Assembly (NCBI RefSeq): GCF_003399765.1
Contig: NZ_NFZV01000011.1
Location: 1-64,000, forward strand
Length of the DNA stretch: 64,000 nucleotides
Direction: 5' to 3'
Source: Alkalilimnicola ehrlichii
GTDB lineage: Bacteria; Pseudomonadota; Gammaproteobacteria; Nitrococcales; AK92
The notes below the pieces were generated by a model, which saw nothing but the letters and a program-made list of their open reading frames with translations, was not told the DNA's origin and made no database searches. Within the stretch, counting starts at the first letter, position 1. Every line of letters begins with the position of its first letter. This document shows, in pieces, positions 37,614 to 47,929 of the stretch. The position numbers were made by a program, and so were the translations under genes.

Positions 37614-38129
37614 CTACTGCATCACAAAGCCGGTGAAGTACAGCTCCTCAAGCAGAGCCGGAGCGCCTTTATCCTTAAGCACCTTATTAATCTCGGCCAA
37701 CGCTTGGTGACGCAACCTGTCCTTACCCTCACGGGTCTGCACTTCGGCATATTCAACAGTGCCGAATAACATCAACAGGTTATTGCGAATCACCGGCGTA
37801 TGCGCTTGCAAAGCTTCCGCCAGCTCTTCGTTCCGCGTCATGACCTCAACAGTGATCTGCAAGAAGGCTCGACGGCCATTGCGATCGACATTGACCACAA
37901 AAGGCGGTTCCAGCGCGATATAGATCGGTGCGCGGGCCGAGTGATCCTCCGCATCTACCGCACGAATCACGGTGTACTCGGGATGCAGCCCGGCGACCGG
38001 AACCAGCCCGGTAATCATCAAGCCCAAGGTCCCCGATATACCCAGTAACAAAGCAACCGCCGCGACCAAAGCCGCCAATACCATCGGGACGCCTTTTTTC
38101 TCTCTTTGTCCCGCCTCTTCCTTCGCCAT
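37614..38129 (-). CDS. fliL: Flagellar stator-associated protein FliL
   Basis: A 171-residue inner-membrane protein: a charged N-terminus, one helix (VLAALVAAVALLLGISGTLGLMI), and a periplasmic stomatin-like domain. That domain contains YIALEPPFVVNVDRNGRRAFLQITVEVM near residue 70-95 and the family's C-terminal FTGFVMQ. It supports stator activation. It is the first gene of the fliLMNOPQR operon, with a consensus sigma-54 promoter 37-52 bases upstream. Confidence 0.94.
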   Translation of the reverse strand: MAKEEAGQREKKGVPMVLAALVAAVALLLGISGTLGLMITGLVPVAGLHPEYTVIRAVDAEDHSARAPIYIALEPPFVVNVDRNGRRAFLQITVEVMTRNEELAEALQAHTPVIRNNLLMLFGTVEYAEVQTREGKDRLRHQALAEINKVLKDKGAPALLEELYFTGFVMQ

Positions 38130-38165
38130 CGGAAATTCTCTCCAGTTCGCTGTCAGAATGAGTAG

Positions 38166-38181
38166 AGCAAAACCTGTGCCA
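38166..38181 (-). promoter_or_regulatory. Sigma-54 promoter of the fliLMNOPQR operon
   Basis: On the minus strand TGGCAC-AGGTT-TTGCT, with ten bases between GG and GC. All conserved bases are present. It lies 37 bases upstream of the fliL start, leaving a short leader. From here to the fliK terminator (about 38185-38460) no gene is seen. That stretch probably holds FleQ-type activator sites. Confidence 0.88.
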
Positions 38182-38464
38182 GCGTTCTGTGCCCCATTTG
38201 GCCAAACGTCCGCAGCACCTTCATCTATTAGCGGCCGCTGTTTCGGATGCTAGAACAAGGTCACGTATCTCCTTGAATTGTCGAAGGCCGCAACGCGGCC
38301 GCCGAAGTAGAACGTGCGCATACCGCTACACCCGAACGCGCAAGCCGCTCTGCATGCTCGCCACAGCCAGCGTCAAAAACTCGACGCAACAATATTGACT
38401 TGCATGCGGGCAATCCTCATGAGCAGAGGCCGGGCCCATGCCCGTTAGGTGCGCGCGTCGTTAC

Positions 38465-38500
38465 CAAAAAGAAAAACCGACCTGGTTGCCCAAGTCGGTT
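38465..38500 (-). terminator. Rho-independent terminator after fliK
   Basis: On the minus strand ACCGACTTGG-gcaa-CCAGGTCGGT forms a 10-bp stem with one G-T pair, followed by TTTTCTTTTT. It starts about 34 bases after the fliK stop and separates fliK from the fliL operon. Confidence 0.8.
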
Positions 38501-38533
38501 CTCGGCAATAGAACATTCCGTTTAAGAAAACGC

Positions 38534-39765
38534 CTAAGCGTATTGATCCACCAACCCCAGCTGCCGAGGCGGGATATTGGCCTCAACGGCATCGTCCGCC
38601 ACTTCCTCTTCGTCGGCACCCTTAAGCATGCGAGCGAACAAGCTGTTTTCCGGCGAATTGTCCTGGCCGGCTTGTTGCTGCGATACGCCAACATCAACGC
38701 TCGCAAACCCGCCTTCCTCCAGCATGCTACGCAAGCGCGGCATTTCCGCTTCCAAGGCCTCGCGCGCTTGTGCATTGTGCGTTTGGATCTGGATCGTCGT
38801 CTTCTCATCCTTGACGGCGATGGCAATTTCCATGGGCCCCAAGCTCGGCGGGTCGAGACGTATACGCGCCTGCTGGATGCCGTTGCGCACCATCCAGGTT
38901 AAACGCTCGCCCATCGCCTGCCCCCAACCGGGCTGATTAACCGGCGTCTGCACCGAATACGTCGGGATGCCGGCGACCGTCCGTTGCTGCGTCGTGCTTT
39001 GCCTCATGCCGGCCTCAGCCAACAAACCGGCTGCGGTCTCGCCTTCGACCCGCTGCGTAGCATCCGCATTAGCGGTGACGGCACGTAACGCGCCCTCGCC
39101 CTGCACCGTGTTCAACCGCGCTTGCAGTTGGTTAAGCAGCGCCGCCTCGGTCAGGCCTTGCGGCCGGGCGCCTAGCATCTCCGGCTTAGGCGCCTCGAAC
39201 CCGTCGCTCACCCCAGGCGTAGGATTCATCAACTTACCCAGCACCCCGAGATTACCGAGTTCAGCCCACAGACGGTCGCCAAGATTAGTTTGTGGGCCGT
39301 TGGCCGCGGGCGTCGGTTTTCCGTCATCGTTCGCCGTACCGCCGCTCAACCCGCTTGCTCGGCCGCCCCCGACCAGCCCCACAACCTCACGGCCTTCTGT
39401 CGGCATCGCTGCGTTTTGTAAGCGAGCCAGGACATTCTCCGGAAGCTGGGCCAGCACATTGGGCGGTAACTTAGCAATCAGTTGTTCCCCAAGCTCATCG
39501 AGCATGGCAGTAGGAACGGGAGTTCCACCCTGCGACTCCGCTTCGCCGGAGAGCAACGACTGCAACTTTCCTTGACCGCCCGCCAGACCTTCCGCAAGCC
39601 CCCCTGCTGAAGCAAGGCCGTCAGCTGCTCTTCGGAAAACCCGGCCTCCTGCAACCCCGACAGAATGTCGAGAAACGTGCCGCCTTCCCCCTCTTCTAGC
39701 TGCACCCCATCGAACAACGCCTGTAACGCGTCGAGCTTCAGGTTAAACCCGGCTGAAGAAATCAT
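38534..39765 (-). CDS. fliK: Flagellar hook-length control protein FliK, one apparent frameshift
   Basis: About 410 residues when joined. The N-terminal half is low-complexity and rich in Gly, Leu and Gln. The C-terminal Flg_hook domain has the conserved block WGQAMGERLTWMVRNGIQQARIRLDPPSLGPMEI-like, shown as GERLTWMVRNG and RLDPPSLGPMEIAIAV, then RSMLEEGGFASVDVGVS. FliK measures hook length and switches FlhB. The frame breaks at a six-C run (39599-39604, plus strand). One added base gives QQGGLAEGLAGGQGKLQSLL. A sigma-54-like promoter lies 35-50 bases upstream, and a strong terminator follows the gene. Confidence 0.9.
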
Positions 39766-39799
39766 GGTTCACCCCATGCAATACGCTTCGTTTGGACGA

Positions 39800-39815
39800 A
39801 GCAAAATTCGGGCCA
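39800..39815 (-). promoter_or_regulatory. Sigma-54-like promoter of fliK
   Basis: On the minus strand TGGCCC-GAATT-TTGCT. One base differs from the TGGCAC consensus, and the GG-N10-GC spacing is correct. It lies in the 64-base gap between fliJ and fliK. Confidence 0.65.
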
Positions 39816-39829
39816 TTTTTATTTGGCTA

Positions 39830-40279
39830 TCAATCGGAAAGCGGTCGCGGCCGCCACGGCCGCTCGTCCTGCCGACGCTGCTCGCGCTGTTCGACTTGCT
39901 TGACTTCATCGGCCCGCGCCCGGTCGACAAACTTATCGATCGCCCGCGACCGACTTAACACTTCCAGCCACTGACTGCGCGAGCGCTCGACATCGTACTC
40001 GCTACGGACGACCGCCTCTTTCTGCTGCACCACCGCCGCATCAATGCGGGCAATAAAGGCGTTGTAATCCTGTAGCCGGAACGGGTCGATGCCGCCCCGC
40101 GCGTTCGCCTGTAAGCGCCCTCGATATTCCTGTCGAAACGACTCCAGCTGCGCCAATCGCTGCTGTTGTTCGTCCAGTTGCTGGCGCTGTTGCGAGAATT
40201 GCTTCGCAGCACGGTCTGCGTGCTCGTTAGCGAGCCGCTTTACCGGCTCCATTCGCTTCGATCTCGGTTTGGCACCCAT
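39830..40279 (-). CDS. fliJ: Flagellar export chaperone/stalk protein FliJ
   Basis: A 149-residue, almost wholly helical coiled-coil protein rich in Gln, Arg and Glu (ADRAAKQFSQQRQQLDEQQQ; VVQQKEAVVRSEYDVERSRSQW). It inserts into the FliI hexamer like the gamma subunit of F1-ATPase and links it to FlhA. The usual length is about 147. An internal Met ten codons in is an alternative start. It lies 50 bases after fliI. Confidence 0.88.
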   Translation of the reverse strand: MGAKPRSKRMEPVKRLANEHADRAAKQFSQQRQQLDEQQQRLAQLESFRQEYRGRLQANARGGIDPFRLQDYNAFIARIDAAVVQQKEAVVRSEYDVERSRSQWLEVLSRSRAIDKFVDRARADEVKQVEQREQRRQDERPWRPRPLSD

Positions 40280-40329
40280 GACTACTACCGCTCCGTTATC
40301 CCACGTTCACGTCACGCTAGCCGACGTAC

Positions 40330-41694
40330 TTACTGCTGTTCGGTATTCGGCGGAAACAGCAGCCGCATTAACGCTTCTCGACTGCTGGCAAAATCCTGGC
40401 TCGCGTCAAAATCTTGCTTCAAGAACTCCATCAGCCGCGGATAAGCGTTGATCGCCGCATCTATCCGTGCGTCTGAGCCGCGCTGGTAAGCACCGACATT
40501 GATTAAGTCTTCATTTTGCTGGAATAGAGAATACAGTTGCTTGAAGTGCTGAACGGCCTTGCGTTGATCGGAATCGGTGATATTGAGCATCGCCCGACTC
40601 ACAGACGCCTCGATATCGATTGCCGGATAATGGCCGGCGTCGGCTAAACGCCGCGACAAAACCAAATGCCCATCGAGGATGGCCCGCGCCGCATCGGCAA
40701 CCGGATCGTTCTGATCGTCGCCTTCGGCAAGCACTGTGTAGAAGGCAGTAATCGAACCGCCACCGTCTTTACCGTTACCGGCGCGCTCGACCAAATGCGG
40801 TAGCTTGGCAAATACGGAGGGGGGATAGCCTTTGGTCGTTGGCGGCTCGCCGATGGCTAAGCCAATCTCACGCTGCGCCTGCGCATAACGAGTGAGGGAA
40901 TCCATCAACAGCAGGACCTGCAAGCCCTGATCCCGGAAGTATTCGGCAATACTGGTTGCCAGCATGGCGCCGTGTAAACGCATCAACGGGGAGTTATCCG
41001 CCGGCGCCGCCACAACGACGGACCGTTGTCGGCCCTCGTCGCCGAGGATGTTTTCGATAAACTCTTTGACTTCGCGACCACGCTCGCCGATTAAACCAAC
41101 GACAACCACATCGGCTGTGGTATAGCGTGTCATCATGCCAAGCAGCACGCTTTTACCAACGCCCGAACCGGCGAAAAGGCCCATGCGCTGCCCTCGGCCG
41201 ACCGTGAACAAGGCGTTGATCGCCCGCACGCCGACATCTAACGGCTCCTTGATAGGCGCCCGATCTAGCGGGTTAATCGCACGCCCGACCAGCGGCACCC
41301 GATCATCGGCATCAATCGGCCCTCGACCGTCGAGCGGCCGGCCGCTGCCGTCGAGCACGCGCCCCAACAGGGCTGGGCCAACTTTTGCCTCCGAATCGCG
41401 CCCTTTAGGTATGACACGTGCATTCGGCGTTAACCCGTGCAGATCGGCTGTGGGCATCAAATAGAGCCGCTCGCCTCCGAAGCCGACAACTTCCGCTTCG
41501 ACTTCGGAACCATCGTGATTGCGGACCAAGCAACGCGAGCCAACGGGAGCCTCACAGCCGTCTGCTTCCAGGGTTAAACCCACCATACGCCGTAAGGTGC
41601 CTTCAACGGTGAGTTCCGGACGCCGCAGTTTGTCGCGACGAACCTTGAGCCGCGTCGCCCAACGCGCCGCGCGCCGCAGCTCTAGCCGGTTCAT
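40330..41694 (-). CDS. fliI: Flagellar export ATPase FliI
   Basis: A 454-residue F1-beta-like ATPase: Walker [18 protein letters not shown] near residue 165, the catalytic Glu region [17 protein letters not shown], Walker [16 protein letters not shown], and the family motif [16 protein letters not shown]. It energises export together with FliH and FliJ. The ATG at 41694 overlaps the fliH stop by 4 bases. An upstream open extension of 52 arginine-rich residues is antisense-like noise inside fliH and is not used. Confidence 0.97.
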   Translation of the reverse strand: MNRLELRRAARWATRLKVRRDKLRRPELTVEGTLRRMVGLTLEADGCEAPVGSRCLVRNHDGSEVEAEVVGFGGERLYLMPTADLHGLTPNARVIPKGRDSEAKVGPALLGRVLDGSGRPLDGRGPIDADDRVPLVGRAINPLDRAPIKEPLDVGVRAINALFTVGRGQRMGLFAGSGVGKSVLLGMMTRYTTADVVVVGLIGERGREVKEFIENILGDEGRQRSVVVAAPADNSPLMRLHGAMLATSIAEYFRDQGLQVLLLMDSLTRYAQAQREIGLAIGEPPTTKGYPPSVFAKLPHLVERAGNGKDGGGSITAFYTVLAEGDDQNDPVADAARAILDGHLVLSRRLADAGHYPAIDIEASVSRAMLNITDSDQRKAVQHFKQLYSLFQQNEDLINVGAYQRGSDARIDAAINAYPRLMEFLKQDFDASQDFASSREALMRLLFPPNTEQQ

Positions 41695-42407
41695 CGCGCC
41701 TCCTCCTCGGCATCTTCGTCGCGATTGCCGCCAAGCAGCTCGCTTGCCAACACGGCAATCCGATGCTCGACAGTGGCATCGATCCGCGTTACCGGCGTTA
41801 CCACCCGACAACCGCCTCGACTTAACGTCGCGTCTTCGACAAAGCGCCAATTGCGCCCCTCGTCGCTATCGCCGAGAACCTCGCGTAACAACTGCGCATC
41901 CTCGGGATGAACATGCACTGTCACATCTCTACTTGCCATCGGCAGCACGCCCAAGGCTTCGCGTACAATCGCCACGACCTCGCCCGGTTGCGTCTGCAGC
42001 TCTCGACGAATGATCTGCCGTGCCAGCGCCATCGCCAGCTCAAGCAACTCCTCTTCCACCTCGTCGTCGAGCTGTTCGAGAGGCTCGGCTAAAGTATTGA
42101 TAATACTACCCAGGTGCTCGGCAAGTTCGGCCTGAATTTTGCGCGCCTCTTTCTCGCCGAGCGCTAACCCGTCCCGATGCCCGGTCTCCCGCCCCTCTTG
42201 GTAGCCGCGCGCGTAAGCTTCTTCGTATGCGGCGTTTTGAATATCCTCGATTTCCTGAACCGTCAGCAGCTGGGTACCCGGCTCTAACTCCTCTTCGGGC
42301 TCCTCCGGCTCTTCCCGGGCCGGGTAATCGCCGACATCGGGCAGCTCCCAACGGCTGACCTCGCTATCGTCCAGTCCACGGCCCGATATAACCTTGGAGG
42401 AAGCCAT
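41691..42407 (-). CDS. fliH: Flagellar export ATPase regulator FliH
   Basis: A 238-residue protein with an acidic Pro/Glu-rich N-terminus. A helix with GxxxG-like spacing follows ([20 protein letters not shown], near residue 65-85). The C-terminal V-ATPase E-like domain includes [19 protein letters not shown] near residue 125-145 and [12 protein letters not shown]. It holds FliI at the C-ring through FliN. It overlaps fliG by one base (TAATG) and fliI by four. Confidence 0.94.
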   Translation of the reverse strand: MASSKVISGRGLDDSEVSRWELPDVGDYPAREEPEEPEEELEPGTQLLTVQEIEDIQNAAYEEAYARGYQEGRETGHRDGLALGEKEARKIQAELAEHLGSIINTLAEPLEQLDDEVEEELLELAMALARQIIRRELQTQPGEVVAIVREALGVLPMASRDVTVHVHPEDAQLLREVLGDSDEGRNWRFVEDATLSRGGCRVVTPVTRIDATVEHRIAVLASELLGGNRDEDAEEEAR

Positions 42408-43422
42408 TAGACGAACTCTTCACCGGTGCCGCTAAGGGCAATTTGCCCCTCGTCGGACATGCGCTTGGCGGTGGCCAAGATTTCTTTCTGCGCCGCTTCG
42501 ACATCGGTAATCCGAACCGGCCCTTTGCTCGCCAAATCCTCTTTCAGCATCTCGCCGGCACGCCGCGACAGGTTCTTGAACACCTTCTCCTTCATACCTT
42601 CGTCGGCACCCTTGAGCGCAAGTACCAGGGTGTTGGTTTCCACTTCCCGCAAGAGGGACTGCATGCTGCGATCGTCGATATCGGTCAGGTCGCTGAACAC
42701 GAACATCAGATCCTGGATCTGCTCGCCCAGTTCGTTATCGATATCGCGGATCTGGCCCATGATCGAGTTTTCGACACTGGAATCTAAGTGGTTGAGAATA
42801 TTGGCTGCGGACTGCAATCCGCCGATACTGGAGGATTTCAGACGCTGCTTGCCGGTAAATTGACGCGCCATAATTTCGTCCAATTCCTGCAACGCGGCCG
42901 GCTGCACCCCTTCTAACGTCGCTACGCGCATGATGATGTCGTGTCGCGAACGTTCCGGCAGCTCGGCCACCACCTGTGCCGCGTGATCGCTATCCAGGTA
43001 AGACAGCACAATGGCAACGATCTGCGGGTGCTCGAGTCGCACCATCTCGGCGATGGTTTTGCCATCCAACCACTTAAGCTGCTCCAGCCCTCGGGTGCTG
43101 CCCCCATCATGATCCGATCGAGAATACCGCCGGCTTTCTCTTCGCCCAATGCCTTGACCAGCACCTTCCGGATATAGTCCGTCGCGTCGAGGCCGAGTGT
43201 GGTTTGTTGAGAAACCGCGCCGATAAAATCCTGTAGTACCTCGGCGGCTTGCTCGCGGTTGACGTTACGCAGCTGCGTCATCGCCTGACCAAGTTTTTGG
43301 ACTTCTTTAGGCCCTAAATGACGCATCACGCTAGCGGCTTCGTCTTCACTGATGGACATCATGAAGATCGCGGCCCGCTCCGCGTTGGTCATCAGCTCTC
43401 CGCTACGGTCTCTCTCAGTCAT
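42407..43422 (-). CDS. fliG: Flagellar motor switch protein FliG, one apparent frameshift
   Basis: About 338 residues when joined. The N-terminal domain (ERAAIFMMSISEDEAASVMRHLG) binds FliF. The middle domain has the EHPQ motif (RLEHPQIVAIVLSYL). The C-terminal torque helix is DLTDIDDRSMQSLLREVETN. The frame is lost at a five-C run (43101-43105, plus strand). One added base gives MMGGSTRGLEQLKWLDGKTI, exactly the conserved FliG segment. Overlap with fliF (8 bases) and fliH (1 base) shows tight coupling. Confidence 0.95.
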
Positions 43423-45139
43423 CTTGTCCCAACCAGTTCTTAACCACGTTCGCCGCTAACGCCGGCTCCTGACTGACTACCTGGCGCGCCGCCGTCAGCG
43501 ATGCTTCGTAGGAGCCACCGTCGTCGCCAAACATCAACAAGTCCCTCGTGCTGTCGCTCTTCTGCTCCGGACTGGGCAATTGGCGCGTCTCATCGTCATT
43601 CTCGAGCTGCGCTACATCATCGGCCCCGGCATCGGCATCTTCATCCGCGCGACGCGTGCCCACAAGCCCCATCACCAATGGCCGAATGACAGCAAGAATC
43701 AGGACCAAGCCCAGCAATAGCGCCAGCACACTCTTGCCCACTTCCCACGCCCAGGGTTGTTCCCAAATCGGGACTTCGTGGGGATCGTCGGCAATTACGA
43801 CGTCCTGAAACGCGGCACTAATCACATTAATCGTATCGCCACGTGCGGCATCGAACCCAACCGCGTCTTGTACCAACAAGGTCAGCTGATCGATCTCCGC
43901 CTGCTCCATCGGCACGCGGACCATCTCGCCGGCCTCGTTAGCCTGCAGCGGTTGGTCGACCAGTACCGCCACGGTGACGCGCTCGATCACGCCCGTGGGG
44001 CGACGGTTATGCGTTACCGTTCTACTCACTTCGAAATTGCGGGTGGCGCTATTGGTCAGGTCGAACAGCGCCTGCTGATCGGCTTCCGCTGCCGCGTCTT
44101 CCTCCATCTGGCCGATGCCCGGAGGTTGGTTGGTCAGCGCACCAGGGATACCGATGGCCTCGTTTGACCCGCCCCGACGCCGCTCCTCAAGCACTTGCTC
44201 GCTGCGTACGGCGCTACGGTCGGGGTCGTAAATCTCGGAAGTGCTTTCCTCTTCGGAAAAATCCAACCGAGCGCTAACTTCCGCTCGCACACGGCCGTTA
44301 CCGACAATCGGCGCCAACAGGTTCTCGACCCGTCGCGCGTAGCGTTCTTCTAACTGCTGCTGATACTCAAGATGGCGGGCGCTACCGCTTAAACGGTCTT
44401 CTTCGCGCCGACTCAAGAGCCGCCCGCGCTGATCGACAACGGTCACGTTCTCCGCTGACAGTTCGGGCACCGAACTGGCGACGAGATTAATAATGGCCTG
44501 CACTTGGCCTTGGCCCAGGTTGCCGCCCTGGGATAACTGCAAGACCACTGAGGCACGCGGCTCGCTACGCTGACTAACGAACACCGACTGCCTTGGCACC
44601 GCCAAATGCACCCGCGCGCTCTCAACCGCCTGCATCGTGGTAATAGAACGCGACAACTCGGTTTCCAAGGCGCGCTGGAAACGCGCATTTTCAATGAACT
44701 GGCTGGTTCCGAAGCTTTGATCCTGCTGCAGCATCTCAAAGCCGACACCGCTCCCCTGCGGCAAGCCGTCCGCCGCTAAGCGCATACGTACCCGGTGAAC
44801 GTCGCCTACCGGCACTTCGATGGTGCCGTTACCGCTATCGACCCGGTGCGGGATATTGTTCCCTTCGAGCGCAGCCAAAATCTGCGCCGCATCGCGCTCT
44901 TCGAGATTGCTGTAAAGCGGGCGATAGACCGGTTCCTGGGCCCAATAAAACAACGCCACGCCAACGGCGATCGCAGCCACCAGGCCGAGAATCAAGCCGC
45001 CTTGGCGCAGCATCTTATCGTTGCCGAGGAACTGTCCGAACTGCGGAATTCCCCGCGGGCCGCCCTGAGCCTGCGCTAGCTGCGGTTGAGCCGGCGCAGT
45101 ATCAGGACTCGGCGTCAATGCTTGACCAGCCTCAGCCAT
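43415..45139 (-). CDS. fliF: Flagellar MS-ring protein FliF
   Basis: A 574-residue protein with two membrane helices (ILGLVAAIAVGVALFYWA near residue 55 and VLALLLGLVLILAVIRPLVMG near 470). A periplasmic ring-building region lies between them (RPLYSNLEERDAAQIL, VRMRLAADGLPQGSGVGFE, RVHLAVPRQSVFV). The cytoplasmic C-terminus binds FliG. It is the platform on which the basal body forms. It is 53 bases downstream of fliE. Confidence 0.97.
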   Translation of the reverse strand: MAEAGQALTPSPDTAPAQPQLAQAQGGPRGIPQFGQFLGNDKMLRQGGLILGLVAAIAVGVALFYWAQEPVYRPLYSNLEERDAAQILAALEGNNIPHRVDSGNGTIEVPVGDVHRVRMRLAADGLPQGSGVGFEMLQQDQSFGTSQFIENARFQRALETELSRSITTMQAVESARVHLAVPRQSVFVSQRSEPRASVVLQLSQGGNLGQGQVQAIINLVASSVPELSAENVTVVDQRGRLLSRREEDRLSGSARHLEYQQQLEERYARRVENLLAPIVGNGRVRAEVSARLDFSEEESTSEIYDPDRSAVRSEQVLEERRRGGSNEAIGIPGALTNQPPGIGQMEEDAAAEADQQALFDLTNSATRNFEVSRTVTHNRRPTGVIERVTVAVLVDQPLQANEAGEMVRVPMEQAEIDQLTLLVQDAVGFDAARGDTINVISAAFQDVVIADDPHEVPIWEQPWAWEVGKSVLALLLGLVLILAVIRPLVMGLVGTRRADEDADAGADDVAQLENDDETRQLPSPEQKSDSTRDLLMFGDDGGSYEASLTAARQVVSQEPALAANVVKNWLGQDD

Positions 45140-45192
45140 TACCCGCTCCCATTCCCTTCGTCATAGCCATGCCCACTGTCATCCGCCGTTCA

Positions 45193-45507
45193 CTAAATCT
45201 GCATGCGAGAAACTTCTTGGTAAGCTTCCAGCACGTGGTTTCTAACTTGTTTTACGGCTTCAAAGGCAATACGCGACTTCTGTCCGGCAACGACCACATC
45301 CGTCAACGATACGTCTTCGCCGCGCACAAATGCCTCGCTTAGCTCGCCTGCTTTAATCTGTTGTGCGTTCACACCATCAATGGCTTGCTTGAGCATGTCG
45401 GCGAAGTCGCCGTACTTTCCGGCTTCTGCCGTCTGCTCCAGACCTTTCGCCTGTGTCGCCAGCGCCTGCATCTCAGCCAGGCTTTGTTGAATCTTCATGT
45501 CGGACAT
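45193..45507 (-). CDS. fliE: Hook-basal body adaptor FliE
   Basis: A 104-residue protein, the family's usual length: FADMLKQAIDGVNAQQIKAGELSEAFVRGED in the middle, and VKQVRNHVLEAYQEVSRMQI, the conserved C-terminal helix. It joins the MS ring to the rod. The start MSDMKIQQ at 45507 is chosen; an upstream extension of 43 residues is Cys/Trp-rich and not family-like. It heads the fliEFGHIJ operon. A weak sigma-54-like site lies about 39 bases upstream. Confidence 0.93.
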   Translation of the reverse strand: MSDMKIQQSLAEMQALATQAKGLEQTAEAGKYGDFADMLKQAIDGVNAQQIKAGELSEAFVRGEDVSLTDVVVAGQKSRIAFEAVKQVRNHVLEAYQEVSRMQI

Positions 45508-45545
45508 TGCAAACCTCGTGCTCGCAACTAGGGTTACCCCGCCCA

Positions 45546-45561
45546 TACATAATTTGTGCCA
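45546..45561 (-). promoter_or_regulatory. Weak sigma-54-like promoter of fliE
   Basis: On the minus strand TGGCAC-AAATT-ATGTA. The minus 24 part is perfect. The minus 12 GC is replaced by GT. It is placed as expected for fliE. Confidence 0.4.
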
Positions 45562-45741
45562 AGGCCCCAACCCGTTCCAACAACGCCACCTAGGGCATTG
45601 TTTTTGCAGAAATTCCTTTTTCGATAGGGAAACCATGAAAGGTTGCAGGAGAGCGCTTCGACCTACGCAGCGCCTGTTTCTTGACGCTGCGCAGGTCGGC
45701 GTCAGACATTCGCCCCGGCCATCGCCAGGAAAAGCAAGGCC

Positions 45742-47186
45742 TCAGCCAAAAGAAGCCTCGTCCTGACGTTCGATACCGTACTTACGAAGCTTTTCGACCA
45801 GTGTGGTACGACGCAATTTCAGTAGCTTCGCCGCCTGAGCGACGACACCGTCGGCCTCGTCCAACGCGCGTCGAATCAGCTGCGTTTCCAACTCGGCCAG
45901 ATAGTCCTTCAGATCGATGCCGTCCTGCGCCCAAGGCGCTGCAGGCGCCTCTTTGCTGGCCGCCAAGGTTCCGACGAGATCCTTCTCGACACCAGGTTCG
46001 CTGCTTGTCTCTAAGGAGTCGGCATCGTCGTCGGTACCCGCCCCCGAATTTTATCTGGCAGGTCGTCAAGCCCTACTTCGCCATAGGGATAAAGAATCGC
46101 CAAGCGTTCTATAACATTCCCTAACTCGCGCACGTTGCCCGGCCAGTGATACTGGCTGAGCGCCGATAGCGCGGCCGGACTGATGCGAACCGACCCACGG
46201 CCGTCATCCTCGATCCGACGTACTAGCTCTTCGACCAACACCGGAATATCAGCCGGGCGCTTCCGCAGCGGCGGCATCTCGAGCGGAAAGACATTCAGCC
46301 GGTAAAACAGATCTTCTCGGAACTCGCCGTCGGCAACTCGCGCTTCCAAATCGCGGTGCGTCGCGGCGATGACGCGCACATCGACATGAATGGTTTTATT
46401 CGAGCCCACCCGCTCAAAACACCGTTCTTGCAAGACGCGCAGCAGCTTGACCTGCATGTGCAGGCTCATATCGCCGATTTCGTCGAGAAACAAGGTTCCG
46501 CCCTGAGCCATTTCAAATCGGCCCTGACGGCTGCTAATCGCCCCGGTAAATGCCCCTTTCTCATGGCCGAACAATTCCGACTCCAGTAAATCGGGCGGAA
46601 TGGCGCCACAATTAATCGGCACAAAAGGCTTATTGCGGCGGGACGATTGGGCGTGCAGATTGCGCGCCACCACCTCTTTGCCGGTACCGGACTCGCCTAA
46701 TATCAATACATTGGCATCGGTCGGCGCCACCTTCTGCAGCAATTGTTGCACACGCTGCATCGAACGGCTTTGCCCAACTAGGCGGGGAACGGTAAACCGT
46801 GGCACCGAGCGATCCCGGCTCTGCGTGTTGTAACTCAAGGCTTGCTTGAGCGCCGCCGCGAACTGAGCCTGCTTCAAAGGTAGCTCCAGCGTTCCGAGCA
46901 TGCTGGCACTCATGGTGGCGACTTTAGGCCGTCCCGCACCGGCCGATGCGAGCATAAAAACGGGTAGATCCGGCGCCTGTTCCCACAACAGGGTTTGCGC
47001 GCGTCCGTCCCCATCGCCCCCGGCGACAATCAAGCATAAGGCAAGCTGGTTACGCTGCTCGCGCAACGTCTCGCATAACAATGAAAAGTCGCTGACAACC
47101 AGCGGATCGTGATCCAGAAAAGTAACTACAGCTTCTACGGATGCAGCCCGTTCCCGATCCTGATCAATAACTAGGACCTTGACCAC
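45742..47186 (-). CDS. fleQ: Flagellar master regulator FleQ (FlrA), sigma-54 activator, one apparent frameshift
   Basis: About 481 residues when joined. A FleQ-type receiver-like domain without a clear phospho-Asp site is followed by the AAA domain: Walker [16 protein letters not shown], the sigma-54 contact GAFTGA, and Walker [14 protein letters not shown]. The C-terminal Fis-like helix-turn-helix is [22 protein letters not shown]. The start is a GTG at 47186 with AGGAGGGGG just upstream. The frame breaks at a five-C run (46041-46045, plus strand). One added base gives [17 protein letters not shown] and joins the DNA-binding domain. It should activate the sigma-54 promoters seen here. Confidence 0.93.
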
Positions 47187-47605
47187 AGTCCCCCTCCTGT
47201 GTCTGGGATAAAGCGAGCGACCCCCCTGTCTTTTCTTTTCTATGTCGCCATTCAGCGACAATCGTCCGTCAAAAATCCGACGTTAGAGGAGGGGGAGGAA
47301 AGTGTCACGCTGCGGTGCAACAAAATAAGAAAAAAGTGGGCATTGGAAGTGCCTAAAACGCCGAGAAACCGTCATTCGGAGCGGAACCAGACCCCTTCAT
47401 AAGGAGAAATTTGTCACAAGATCGAATATTCGCGCGCTGCTCCAAACCCCACAAAAGTCAGGAAGCGTCGGCCTATTCTCACGTTTTGACGCCATCCGCT
47501 GCGCAGGCGGATGCGGAGCGTTTTATTGACGGTCGTTGTCCCGCTTACGCGAACGGCCTACCTCAGCCCAAACCTGAACCGAGATAGGCCGCTCCTTAGC
47601 CACGA
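47187..47605. other. 419-base gap between fliT and fleQ with two hairpins
   Basis: No gene is seen. A hairpin built on GGCCTA and TAGGCC (about 47553-47592) follows the fliT stop. A second built on CATCCGC and GCGGATG (about 47491-47511) is flanked by T-rich sequence on both strands, and so could terminate either way. The rest should carry the fleQ promoter. AT-rich sequence around 47225-47290 may hold it, but I cannot fix minus 10 and minus 35 boxes. Confidence 0.4.
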
Positions 47606-47929
47606 TCAGCGGGAGAAGCGCTGGTAGGCCGCCGCACCCTGCTGTGCTTGTTTCAATTCGCGCATAGCGTGACCCGCCTCGTCTCGCGCTTGTTGAACGC
47701 GGGCCATTAATTCCGGATCCATCGCCAGCACTTGGCTCACCCGCTCGGCCACGAATTCCGCCGCGGCTTCGGGCATGTCGTCGGCGAACAGCGCTCGCGA
47801 AAGCGCATCTCGCTCCTGCTGCCGATGCTCAAAGTCTTCCCAAGCCTGCTCGCGCGCCAAATCCACCATGGTTTGCGTTAACTCAAGTAATTTATCGGCT
47901 TGTGCCTTGCGCGTATCGGCGTCGTTCAC
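47606..47929 (-). CDS. fliT: FliT-like flagellar chaperone
   Basis: A 107-residue all-helical protein (KLLELTQTMVDLAREQAWEDFEHRQQERDAL; MARVQQARDEAGHAMRELKQ). It sits directly after fliS with no gap. Size, helical pattern and place (flaG-fliD-fliS-here) match FliT, the FliD chaperone. Sequence conservation of FliT is low, so the name rests partly on position. Confidence 0.75.
   Translation of the reverse strand: MNDADTRKAQADKLLELTQTMVDLAREQAWEDFEHRQQERDALSRALFADDMPEAAAEFVAERVSQVLAMDPELMARVQQARDEAGHAMRELKQAQQGAAAYQRFSR

Noticed and set aside
38141-38398. Short plus-strand open frames between fliL and fliK
   Set aside because: They cover the fliL promoter region, have no ribosome sites and show Arg/Cys-rich noise.
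42407-43422. Programmed frameshifting in fliG (and other split genes)
   Set aside because: No slippery heptamer with a downstream structure is evident. Many unrelated genes show the same single-base loss, and the repaired protein is always the ordinary one.
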